Shown here piece by piece: positions 51,005-58,895 of a stretch of DNA of 64,000 bases (position 1 is the stretch's first letter; each line of letters starts with the position of its first letter). The DNA comes from Arthrobacter sp. StoSoilA2 (lineage in GTDB: Bacteria; Actinomycetota; Actinomycetes; Actinomycetales; Micrococcaceae). The notes beneath the pieces were generated by a model. It saw only the letters and a program-made list of their open reading frames with translations, was not told the origin of the DNA and ran no database searches. Where the stretch lies: NCBI RefSeq assembly GCF_019977195.1, contig NZ_AP024643.1, positions 3,596,001-3,660,000 of the forward strand, in the 5' to 3' direction. The position numbers were made by a program, and so were the translations under genes.

Positions 51005-52447
51005 ATGGCAATGTCCCTCTCTTCGCTCGTCGCTGTCCCATCCTTGAAGCTCCGTAAAACAGGCAGCGCCGAAACAACCTGGAACCAGGACATCAGTTGG
51101 GTTGCCGTGACGGAGCTGGAGGATCCACAACGCTTCCTCAGCGGCGGGGAATTGGTCCTCACTACGGGCCTGCGCCTGAAGAGCGCCGCCGACCAACGCC
51201 GATTCGTCCGGCAGGTCCAGCGCGCAGGTGCAGTGGGCATCGGCTTCGGCATCGGCCTCACCCACGAAGCCGTTCCGGAGGCGCTCATCGCCGAAGCGAA
51301 CCGTTGGGGTTTGCCCCTGGTTGAAGTGCCCTACGAGATTCCCTTCATCGCGATCGGAAAGCTCGTGGCCGAGTCACATTCAGCTGACCACTACTCAAAC
51401 CTGGAACGGCTTCTGGCCGGACACCAGATCCTGGCCCGGTCACTCCTCACCGGTGGCGGCCTGGGCGAGCTCCTGAAGCAGTTGGGCAGCATGCTGCGCA
51501 CTGATGTTGTGCTCACCCAGTTCAGCGCGCAGCTCTACAACAGCGTTCCCGGAAAACCGGCCCCGACGGCGGATGGCTGGGCTTCGTACCCCATTCCCAC
51601 CGGACGCAGGGATGCCTGCACATTGTGGTTGCGCCAGCCGTTCGTGGACTCGGGGATTGTGAGCTACGCGCAGAACCTCATCAGTGTCGAGCTGAACAAC
51701 ATGGTCAAGCAGCGCCAGGCCCAGCGCGCCATGGCAGGGCAGGTTCTGGACGACGTTATCCACGGCACCTTGGAAACCATTGAGGCCGCCCGCCGTTTGG
51801 CAGGCGTTGGAATCAACAGCACCCGGAAGAACGTGGTGCTCGTGGCGGAGTCCACGGCACATCACAAGCAACTGGTGAGCATCTCGCTGCCCCAGGCGCT
51901 GGAAGCGGGCGTTAGCGCCGTCGTCGGGAAGGACCTGGTGACCGTCGTCACCGACGACGGCAGCTCCGCGACAGCCTTGGCCAAGAGCCTGAGCGACCAC
52001 CTGCAGGAGGCCGGAATCCATGCTGTGATCGGAATCGGCGGCGCCTATACGAAGCCGAACGGCCTGCGCTGGAGCTACTTTGAAGCGCGCGACGCCGTGG
52101 CGCACGGCTTGCCCGTCAACGAACCCGAACGGCTGAGCCTGACCTCCCTCCTGCTGGCAAGCGAGGATGTTCCGTTGGCCGACATGGCCAGCGAGTCGCT
52201 CACTCCGCTGAGGAAGTTCGACGCCGCCCACGGTGCCGAACTCGTAGCCACGCTGGAAAGCTACCTCAACCACAACGGGTCCGTCGCCGCGGTCGCCGAA
52301 GCCCTGACGCTGCACCGCAACACCGTGCGATATCGGCTGGCCCAGATCACCGAACTGACCGGCTATGACCCGTCACAGACGCAGGATCGCGTGCAGCTTT
52401 GGCTTGCGCTGGCCGTCCAGCGGCTGGGCTCACGGAACCCCCGGTAA
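51005..52447 (+). CDS. PucR-family regulator of the GABA operon
   Basis: This 480-residue protein has an N-terminal PucR/purine-catabolism-type domain (1-130: SGGELVLTTGLRL), a central GGDEF-like region and a C-terminal helix-turn-helix LHRNTVRYRLAQITELTGYDP. It is divergent from the aldehyde dehydrogenase-gabT operon, with 146 bases between starts, so it probably activates that operon. The ATG follows TACGCT by seven bases, but the -35 fit is poor. Confidence 0.9.
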   Translation: MAMSLSSLVAVPSLKLRKTGSAETTWNQDISWVAVTELEDPQRFLSGGELVLTTGLRLKSAADQRRFVRQVQRAGAVGIGFGIGLTHEAVPEALIAEANRWGLPLVEVPYEIPFIAIGKLVAESHSADHYSNLERLLAGHQILARSLLTGGGLGELLKQLGSMLRTDVVLTQFSAQLYNSVPGKPAPTADGWASYPIPTGRRDACTLWLRQPFVDSGIVSYAQNLISVELNNMVKQRQAQRAMAGQVLDDVIHGTLETIEAARRLAGVGINSTRKNVVLVAESTAHHKQLVSISLPQALEAGVSAVVGKDLVTVVTDDGSSATALAKSLSDHLQEAGIHAVIGIGGAYTKPNGLRWSYFEARDAVAHGLPVNEPERLSLTSLLLASEDVPLADMASESLTPLRKFDAAHGAELVATLESYLNHNGSVAAVAEALTLHRNTVRYRLAQITELTGYDPSQTQDRVQLWLALAVQRLGSRNPR

Positions 52448-52489
52448 GCGCCCATAGCCGAACCGCCGGAGAGATTCGCCACAAAAGTG

Positions 52490-52517
52490 TAGACATTAAA
52501 CGTCAAACGTCTAACCT
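52490..52517 (+). promoter_or_regulatory. Candidate promoter and operator of the MFS-GntR operon
   Basis: TAGACA (52490-52495) and TAACCT (52512-52517), 16 bases apart, resemble -35 and -10 boxes; the second ends six bases before the ATG at 52524. TAGAC and GTCTA (52490-52494, 52509-52513) form an inverted repeat across the promoter, and AAACGTC is repeated in tandem between them. The GntR-type protein of the operon is the natural candidate binder. Confidence 0.55.
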
Positions 52518-52523
52518 TTAGGT

Positions 52524-53807
52524 ATGGCTGCGACGACCCCTCTTACCCCCACCACAGGAAACATCCCTACGATTGCCCCCGCCAACGTGGCAACAGCCCA
52601 CACGGTCAAGGCTGTCCCCAAGACGCGCGTCGTCGCCGTCGTCGGCATCATTGCCGTGGTGCTCATCGGGCTGAACCTTCGCGCCGGAATCACCAGTGCC
52701 GCGGCGCTCTTCCATGAGCTGCAGCAAGTGTTGGGCTACGGCGCTTTGGTGGCCTCAATCCTGCCCACGATTCCGCTTCTGTGCTTCGCGGTTGCAGGGC
52801 TGGGAACCTCGTGGCTGACCCGCCGTGTGGGTGTTGAGAAGGCTATCGCCATCGCCCTGGCTTTGCTGGCGGGAGGTTTGCTGGTGCGCGGCGTGCCGGC
52901 CACCGGTGCCCTGCTCGGCGGGACGGTTCTGGCGATGTCCGGACTTGCCGTCTGCAACGTGGCCATGCCGTCGTTCATCCGCGAGCACTACGCCGACCGC
53001 ACGTCCATGATGACCGGCCTTTACACCTTCACGATGTCCGGCGGCGCCACCTTCGCAGCCGCCGTGAGCGTTCCCTTGGCGCAGCAGCTCGGTTCGCCGT
53101 CCATGGGGCTTGCCGCCTGGGGAATCCTGGGGGTCGCAGCACTGCTCGGCTTCCTGCCGGTGGTCCTGCACTCGCATCGGAATTCCACCAAGACGGACCG
53201 TCCGCGCGTATCCATGTGGCCCCTGCTCCGCACCCGTCTGGGCATCCTGATCACGGCCATCTTCACCTTCCAGGCCTTCCTCGCCTACGCCGTGATGAGC
53301 TGGTTCGCCTACATCCTCACGTCCCAGGGCCTCAGTGCCTCTGAAAGCGGCCTGCAGTTCGGCGTCATGCAGCTGGTCTCCGTGGCCGCCGGCATGATCC
53401 TGCTTGCCTTCGGTTCCAGGCCCGGAATGCTGCGGCCTGCCCTCTACCTCGCAAGCAGCTCCACGCTGGTTGCCATTGCCGCCATGATCTGGTTGCCCAC
53501 TTCACTGGCGGTGGTCTCCGCAGTGCTCTTCGGCTTCGGGTTGGGCATCTTCCCGCTGGTCCTGGTAATCATCAGCCGAAGCGGACGGTCGACGGCGGAA
53601 ACCACCGCGCTCTCCACGATCGCCCAATCGCTGGGATACTTGATTGCGGCAATTGGCCCCTTTGGCATGGGGCTGCTCCACAGCGCTACGGGCGGCTGGG
53701 CGCTGCCCTTGAGCTTGCTGTCCATCGTGGCGGTGGCGCTCATGGTTACCTGCCACATGCTCACGAGCAAGCGCACTGCCACCAAGACCGGACCGAGGAC
53801 AGCATGA
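52524..53807 (+). CDS. MFS transporter (CynX/NimT family)
   Basis: This 427-residue protein has 12 helices and the CynX/NimT family segments GLNLRAGITSAAALFHEL, AVAGLGTSWLTRRVGVEKA and GGATFAAAVSVPLAQQLG. Family members include the cyanate transporter and a 2-nitroimidazole efflux pump; the substrate here is unknown. Leaderless-type start (see 52490). Its stop overlaps the GntR gene by four bases (ATGA). Confidence 0.9.
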   Translation: MAATTPLTPTTGNIPTIAPANVATAHTVKAVPKTRVVAVVGIIAVVLIGLNLRAGITSAAALFHELQQVLGYGALVASILPTIPLLCFAVAGLGTSWLTRRVGVEKAIAIALALLAGGLLVRGVPATGALLGGTVLAMSGLAVCNVAMPSFIREHYADRTSMMTGLYTFTMSGGATFAAAVSVPLAQQLGSPSMGLAAWGILGVAALLGFLPVVLHSHRNSTKTDRPRVSMWPLLRTRLGILITAIFTFQAFLAYAVMSWFAYILTSQGLSASESGLQFGVMQLVSVAAGMILLAFGSRPGMLRPALYLASSSTLVAIAAMIWLPTSLAVVSAVLFGFGLGIFPLVLVIISRSGRSTAETTALSTIAQSLGYLIAAIGPFGMGLLHSATGGWALPLSLLSIVAVALMVTCHMLTSKRTATKTGPRTA

Positions 53808-54484
53808 CCCTTACCCCTTCGCATCGCCCGGCCCTTGCCGAGGAGATCACCGCCAAGCTGCGGGACATGATCAAATCAGGCGAATGGCCGCTCCAGGAAC
53901 GCATCCCGGCTGAGCCTGAACTCATGGCAAGCCTGGGCGTTTCGCGGGGAACCCTCCGCGAGGCCATCAAGGCATTGGCGCACTCGGGCATGCTCGAAGT
54001 CCGCCGCGGTGACGGCACGTACGTGCGTGCCAACAGTGAAATGTCCGGCGCGGCCCAGCGCATGTACCTGGAGCACACGCAGGAACACATCGTGGAGGTG
54101 CGGCTCGGCCTGGACACCCAGGCGGCCCGCCTCGCCACCAAGCATGCAACGGTGGAAGACATCGCCGAGATGCGCCGCCTGCTTGCCCTGCGTCATGATG
54201 CCTGGCAGTCAGAGGACTACCCCACGTGGGCCCGCGCAGATTGGGAATTCCATGAACGTGTTGCCCTGGCATCCGGTAATCCGCTGTTGCATCAGCTCTA
54301 TGTCTCCTTTGGCGGGGTCTTCCACAACGACCTCCTCCGGCAGCAACGCAAGGAAGGCTTCAACGGCATCCCCCGCGAAGGCCACGACGAACTGGTGGAT
54401 GCCTTGGAAGCCCACGATCCCGACGCCGCAGTCCAGAGCGTCTACCGGAACCTGGATTTCTGCGCAGACAAAACCCCTCATTAG
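53804..54484 (+). CDS. GntR-family (FCD/FadR-type) regulator
   Basis: This 226-residue protein has the GntR helix-turn-helix (RDMIKSGEWPLQERIPAEPELMASLGVSRGTLREAIKAL) and a C-terminal FCD ligand domain with the metal-binding pattern (EVRLGLDTQAARLA, DWEFHERVALASGN, His near the end). It is coupled to the CynX-like transporter and probably controls it. The ligand is likely an organic acid. Confidence 0.92.
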   Translation: MTLTPSHRPALAEEITAKLRDMIKSGEWPLQERIPAEPELMASLGVSRGTLREAIKALAHSGMLEVRRGDGTYVRANSEMSGAAQRMYLEHTQEHIVEVRLGLDTQAARLATKHATVEDIAEMRRLLALRHDAWQSEDYPTWARADWEFHERVALASGNPLLHQLYVSFGGVFHNDLLRQQRKEGFNGIPREGHDELVDALEAHDPDAAVQSVYRNLDFCADKTPH

Positions 54485-54488
54485 CCCA

Positions 54489-54540
54489 TTGCCGGCCCGC
54501 TTGTCCGTTGTTGCCCAACGACGAAATAGCGGGCTCGCAA
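54489..54540. repeat. Degenerate 24-bp inverted repeat (relative of 28907)
   Basis: Two 24-base arms (54489-54512 and 54517-54540) with a GCCC loop match at 18 of 24 positions. It lies between the convergent stops of the GntR gene (54484) and the rhodanese gene (54544). The minus strand word GCCCGCTATTTCG resembles CCCGCTATTCCG of the palindrome at 28907. Confidence 0.7.
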
Positions 54541-54543
54541 CGT

Positions 54544-55923
54544 CTATGGCACAGTCTCGATTCCCACCCCGGCAGCGTCCCTGAACCGCGCGTTGATCAG
54601 GACCACGTCCCGTCCCGCCCGGTCCAGGAGGCTGGCTGCGACACTCGCCCGGTATCCCGTGGCACAGTGCACCCAGATCCTGGCGTCCGGCACCTCAGTG
54701 GTCCTGCTGATCAACTCGTAAACCGGAATGTTCAGCGCACCCTTGACATGCGACGCCGCGAATTCATCAGGGCGGCGAACATCCAGGACCACGTCCTCCG
54801 GTGCCCTGTCCTTGGCGAGACCGGCCCAGTCCGAGTGCGGATACGACGCCCGTGGATGCCCGGGCGCCAGCGCACCAATGTTCAGAGGCGTGGCGCCAGG
54901 CCCGACGGCGGCATCCGGACCATCGATGCCAATTCTCGCCAAATCGCGGATCGCCTTCTCCACCTCATCCAACGGGCCCAGCAAGGTAAGGGGTTGATTC
55001 CACGGGATCACCCACCCGAGGTAGCTGGTGAAGTTGTCGCCGCGCCCGTATTCGAAGCTCACGCTGCCTTGGAGATGGCTGTCCGCGAAGGCCACTCTGT
55101 GCCGCAGATCCACCACCCACTCCCCTGACTCCAGGCGCCGGCCCAGCTCTGCGGCGTCCACGGAATCAGGCACGTGCAAGTTCGCTGCACCGGGGCCTGC
55201 GGCGTTGAGGGGGCTCATGTGCGCGTAGTAGGCCGGATAGGCTGTGATGTTCTCCAGCAATTCGGCCACAAAATGGTCCTCGTCCTGATCAGTCAGGGCA
55301 TGGTTGGCGGCGGCTTGTTCGCCAATGGTTGAGGCCTTGACCTTGCTGGAGGGCCCCACGGAGCAGAAGGATCCGAAGCCGTGTGTTGGATACAAGGCGG
55401 CGTCCCGTGATGCCGAGGAAACAAGACGCCGGACCGAAGAGTACTGATCGTGGGCCAACTTTGCTGTGTCATCGGGCGAGACCAGGTCCGTTCTCCCGAC
55501 TGAACCGTAGAGCAAGCTGCCGCCGGAAAACACAGCCTCAGTGCCGCCGTCGTGCGTGTCATCCCGCACCACGTACGAGAGGTGCGTGTGCGTGTGTCCG
55601 GGCGTTGCGAGCACCTTCACGAGTAGGTGCCCCACACTGATGACTTGACCGTCGGTGACCGGGACGCGATCAAACCCAACGTGGTCGGCGGCGTTGACGA
55701 GGTACTGGGCTCCATGTTTTTCAGCCAAAACCAGGCCGCCGGTGACGTAATCGTTGTGGAGATGGGTTTCGGCCACATGCGTGATCCGGACGCCAGCGGC
55801 ACGCGCGGCTTCTTCAACGCGGTCGGTGTCCCGCTGCGGGTCAATGACCAGAGCAACTTTGCCGTCATGCACCAGGTAACTGCGGTCCCCCAATGCCGTG
55901 GTTTCGATGACTACGACGTCCAT
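54544..55923 (-). CDS. Metallo-beta-lactamase/rhodanese fusion (persulfide dioxygenase-like)
   Basis: This 459-residue protein has an N-terminal MBL domain (1-210) with THLHNDYVTGG and GHTHTHLSY, followed by two rhodanese domains. The first (about 255-345) lacks the active-site Cys; the second has HCATGYRAS with Cys. In persulfide dioxygenases the motif is HxHxDH; here Tyr replaces the last His. It is likely to act on glutathione- or other persulfides or to move sulfane sulfur. It is in a single-gene unit, convergent with the GntR gene. Confidence 0.85.
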   Translation of the reverse strand: MDVVVIETTALGDRSYLVHDGKVALVIDPQRDTDRVEEAARAAGVRITHVAETHLHNDYVTGGLVLAEKHGAQYLVNAADHVGFDRVPVTDGQVISVGHLLVKVLATPGHTHTHLSYVVRDDTHDGGTEAVFSGGSLLYGSVGRTDLVSPDDTAKLAHDQYSSVRRLVSSASRDAALYPTHGFGSFCSVGPSSKVKASTIGEQAAANHALTDQDEDHFVAELLENITAYPAYYAHMSPLNAAGPGAANLHVPDSVDAAELGRRLESGEWVVDLRHRVAFADSHLQGSVSFEYGRGDNFTSYLGWVIPWNQPLTLLGPLDEVEKAIRDLARIGIDGPDAAVGPGATPLNIGALAPGHPRASYPHSDWAGLAKDRAPEDVVLDVRRPDEFAASHVKGALNIPVYELISRTTEVPDARIWVHCATGYRASVAASLLDRAGRDVVLINARFRDAAGVGIETVP

Positions 55924-55938
55924 ACCTCAGGTTAAAGC

Positions 55939-55999
55939 AACGCGGGGTCACTTACAGCCCATCCGAAGACCCGGAATGGGCTGTAAGTGACCCCGCGTT
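55939..55999. repeat. 61-bp palindromic repeat, copy C
   Basis: The 24-base outer arms are exact complements (AACGCGGGGTCACTTACAGC plus CCAT and its complement). It lies three bases beyond the fprA copy 2 stop (56003) and 15 bases upstream of the rhodanese gene start. It is the most regular of the three copies. Confidence 0.93.
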
Positions 56000-56002
56000 G
56001 GT

Positions 56003-57469
56003 TTAGACCTGTGCGGAGACCCCGTCGCGGGAGATGTTGACCATGTCCTCGCGCGGCACAACCTTGATGCGCTCACGGGTGACCTCAACACCGTGGGAGC
56101 CGCCGGCCTCAGTGGCTGCTGCGCCGAGCGCGAGCTCGTGGGCGTCCAGAGCCAGCCAGCCTTCCCAGCTGGTGAACTGCACGCCGCGGGCGTCAAGCAA
56201 ATCCACGACGGCGTCTGCCGCAGGAACCTCGGCGAACGGCAGGTTTTCGCGGTCCTCCAAGAGGTACGTCACCGTTTCCAGGGCATCACCCTTGGTGTGG
56301 CCGATGAGGCCCACCGGACCACGCTTGATCCAACCGGTCGCGTAGAGGCCCGGCACGTGCTGACCGTCGGCGTCAAGGACGCGGCCGCCGTCGTTGGTCA
56401 CGACGCCCTTCTTGTGGTCGAACTCGACGTCCGGCAGGGCCGAACCGAAGTAGCCGATGGCGCGGTACACGGCCTGGACCGGGTAGTCGACGAACTCGCC
56501 GGTGCCGCGGGCGTTGCCCGTGCCGTCCAGCTCGGTGCGCTCGAACTTGATGCCGGCAACCTTGCCCGGGGTTTCCGGGGAGTCCACGATCTCGACCGGG
56601 CTGTGCAGGAAGTGCAGGTGCAGGCGGCGGGAGGCCTTGAGCTCGGAGAGGTCTTCAGGCTGCTCGGCGATCCAGTTGGTGAGGGTGCCAACCATGGTCT
56701 TGGTCTGGTTGTTCGTCTGGACCTGGCGGTCGGACTCTTCGTCGAATTCGAAGTCCTCGGCGTAGAGGATGATGTCTACGTCCTTGGAGTGCGAGAGTTC
56801 GCGGAGTTCCAGCGGGGTGAACTTCACCTGCGCCGGGCCGCGGCGGCCGAAGACGTGGACGTCTGTGACCGGGGAATTCTTCAGGCCGGCGTAGACGTTG
56901 TCCGGGATTTCGGTGACCAGCAGGTCATCGGCGTGCTTGGAGAGGACACGGGCCACGTCAAGGGCCACGTTTCCGTTGCCGAGGACAGCAATTTCCTTGG
57001 CGTCCAGCGGCCATTCGCGGGGAACGTCCGGGTGGCCGTCGTACCAGGAGACGAAGTCGGCGCCGCCGAAGGAACCCTCAAGCTCGATGCCCGGGATGTT
57101 CAGGTCCGCGTCCTTGATGGCGCCCGTGGCGAAGATAACGGCGTCGTAGTGCTTGCGCAGGTCCTCGATGGAGATGTCCGTGCCGTAGTCAACGTTGCCG
57201 AAGAAGCGGATGTCGCCGCGGTCCAGAACCTTGTGCAGGGCGTTGACGATGCCCTTGATGCGGGGGTGGTCCGGAGCGACGCCGTAGCGGATCAGGCCAT
57301 AGGGTGCCGGGTAGCGGTCAAAGAGGTCGATGCTGACGTTGAGTTCGCCACTCTTGACGGCCTCGCTCTTGGTCAGGATGTCTGCTGCGTACACGCCGGC
57401 AGGGCCGGAGCCGATGACGGCGACGCGAAGCGGACGGTCCGCAGAACCTACGGGGGTGCTAATTGACAC
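56003..57469 (-). CDS. fprA: Ferredoxin/NADP+ reductase, FprA-type (copy 2)
   Basis: This 488-residue flavoprotein is a paralogue of the gene at 42410, sharing RYGVAPDHPRIKGIVNALHK, GNGNVALDVARVL and GLYATGWIKRGPVGLIGHTK. It has a GTG start with AAGGA upstream. It follows the siroheme gene by 20 bases in the same operon, which suggests that it supplies electrons through ferredoxin to a siroheme-dependent sulfite or nitrite reductase encoded elsewhere. Confidence 0.92.
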   Translation of the reverse strand: MSISTPVGSADRPLRVAVIGSGPAGVYAADILTKSEAVKSGELNVSIDLFDRYPAPYGLIRYGVAPDHPRIKGIVNALHKVLDRGDIRFFGNVDYGTDISIEDLRKHYDAVIFATGAIKDADLNIPGIELEGSFGGADFVSWYDGHPDVPREWPLDAKEIAVLGNGNVALDVARVLSKHADDLLVTEIPDNVYAGLKNSPVTDVHVFGRRGPAQVKFTPLELRELSHSKDVDIILYAEDFEFDEESDRQVQTNNQTKTMVGTLTNWIAEQPEDLSELKASRRLHLHFLHSPVEIVDSPETPGKVAGIKFERTELDGTGNARGTGEFVDYPVQAVYRAIGYFGSALPDVEFDHKKGVVTNDGGRVLDADGQHVPGLYATGWIKRGPVGLIGHTKGDALETVTYLLEDRENLPFAEVPAADAVVDLLDARGVQFTSWEGWLALDAHELALGAAATEAGGSHGVEVTRERIKVVPREDMVNISRDGVSAQV

Positions 57470-57489
57470 GGCTGTGTTCCTTCTTCTTC

Positions 57490-58767
57490 TCAGTTGGTGC
57501 GGACGCGGGGTCGGTTGGGAGTAATCGTGCTGTAATCAGCGGTCTTGAAATGCTGTGGGGCGAAGGGGCTGACACGGACAACATCGCCGATCACGATCAC
57601 CGCGGGATTGGCCACGCCGACGGCCTCAGCCTGGTCCGCGATGGATCCCAACGTGCCGATAGTGACGCGCTGATCCGGCAAATACCCGTTCTCAACGATA
57701 CCTACTGGAGTGTCCAAAGGCAGACCCGAGCCAGCCAGGGCAGCCGCGGACTCGCGCAATTGCGCCACTCCCATGAGCAAAACCACAGTGTGGTCCGGCC
57801 GTGCAGGGACTTCGGAAAGTTCTTCGTGGCCGGTTACGACGCTGAAACCCTTGGCCAGGCCGCGATGCGTGACGGGAATACCAGCGGCGGCAGGAACCGA
57901 AATCGCCGACGTCACGCCGGACACCACTTCAACCTCGAGGCCGTTCTGCCGGCAGAACTCTGCTTCCTCGCCACCGCGACCCAGGACATAGGGGTCGCCA
58001 CCTTTGAGGCGGACCACGCGGTTGCCCTTGAGGGCTTCGTCCACGAGGATACGGTTGATCTCAAGCTGCGGCACCGGGTGATGGCCCGGCGTCTTGCCGA
58101 CCTCGATCACGCGGACGTCCGGAGCCAATTCCTTGAGCAGCTCACGCGGGCCAAGACGGTCTGCAACCACGACGTCGGCCTGGCCGAGCAAGCGTCGACC
58201 GCGGACGGTGATGAGTCCCGAGTCGCCAGGGCCGCCGCCAACGAGTGCTACAGAACCAGCAGGCGCTTTGCCAGCGGCGTCCGGCTTGCGGTGACGACGC
58301 AGCGGCAGGTCGCCGGTTTCCAAGGCAGTGGCAACAGCATCGCGGAGCGCCATGGCGCGGCGTGGGTCTCCCCCGGCATTGATGGCGATCTTGACGTCAT
58401 CCACCACGGCCACCGCGGGCGTCCAGGCAGCTGATGATTCGTGGTCCGAGGCGTTGACGCACCAGATGCGCTGCGCTTCGGCATCGGCTGCTACCTGGGT
58501 GTCCACAGCGGCAGTGCCCGTGGCGGTTTGAACGAACCATACGCCGTCGAGGTCCGACATGCGGTACTCGCGCGGCTCCCAGATGAGGAGTCCTGCGTTG
58601 GCGAGGCCGCGGAGGTTTTCGGAGGCAACGGGAGCGACCACGGTAACTTTCGCACCGGCGTCGAGCAGTCCCTTGGCACGGCGCTCCGCGACGGGCCCGC
58701 CGCCCACAACCAGCACCGGGCGGCCAAGCAGCCGCAGTGCCGTGGGGTAAATGTCCTGTATTGCCAT
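57490..58767 (-). CDS. cobA: Siroheme biosynthesis: precorrin-2 dehydrogenase fused to uroporphyrinogen-III methyltransferase
   Basis: This 425-residue bifunctional protein has an N-terminal NAD-binding part (VLVVGGGPVAERRAKGLLDAG, residues 10-160) like CysG's dehydrogenase domain. The C-terminal methyltransferase (about 175-425) has VALVGGGPGDSGLITVRG and VVRLKGGDPYVLGRGGEE. It makes precorrin-2 from uroporphyrinogen III and oxidises it to sirohydrochlorin. I start at the ATG at 58767. The upstream TTTTTTT run directly before the ATG shows no ribosome site. The frame extends to 59004 but that part has no similarity. Confidence 0.92.
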   Translation of the reverse strand: MAIQDIYPTALRLLGRPVLVVGGGPVAERRAKGLLDAGAKVTVVAPVASENLRGLANAGLLIWEPREYRMSDLDGVWFVQTATGTAAVDTQVAADAEAQRIWCVNASDHESSAAWTPAVAVVDDVKIAINAGGDPRRAMALRDAVATALETGDLPLRRHRKPDAAGKAPAGSVALVGGGPGDSGLITVRGRRLLGQADVVVADRLGPRELLKELAPDVRVIEVGKTPGHHPVPQLEINRILVDEALKGNRVVRLKGGDPYVLGRGGEEAEFCRQNGLEVEVVSGVTSAISVPAAAGIPVTHRGLAKGFSVVTGHEELSEVPARPDHTVVLLMGVAQLRESAAALAGSGLPLDTPVGIVENGYLPDQRVTIGTLGSIADQAEAVGVANPAVIVIGDVVRVSPFAPQHFKTADYSTITPNRPRVRTN

Positions 58768-58895
58768 AAAAAAACTGTAGGGCGGGCCCGTAATATGCTT
58801 CAAAGGCTCGGAAACAACCGGTAACGCTGGGTAATCCAGCGTCACATACGCTTCATCCCTTGTTTCCTTGGGCAAACGTCCGGAAACCACTACCT

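Noticed and set aside
56093..57466. Long plus-strand frame opposite fprA copy 2
   Set aside because: Antisense shadow of a conserved flavoprotein gene; no ribosome site and no recognisable domain.
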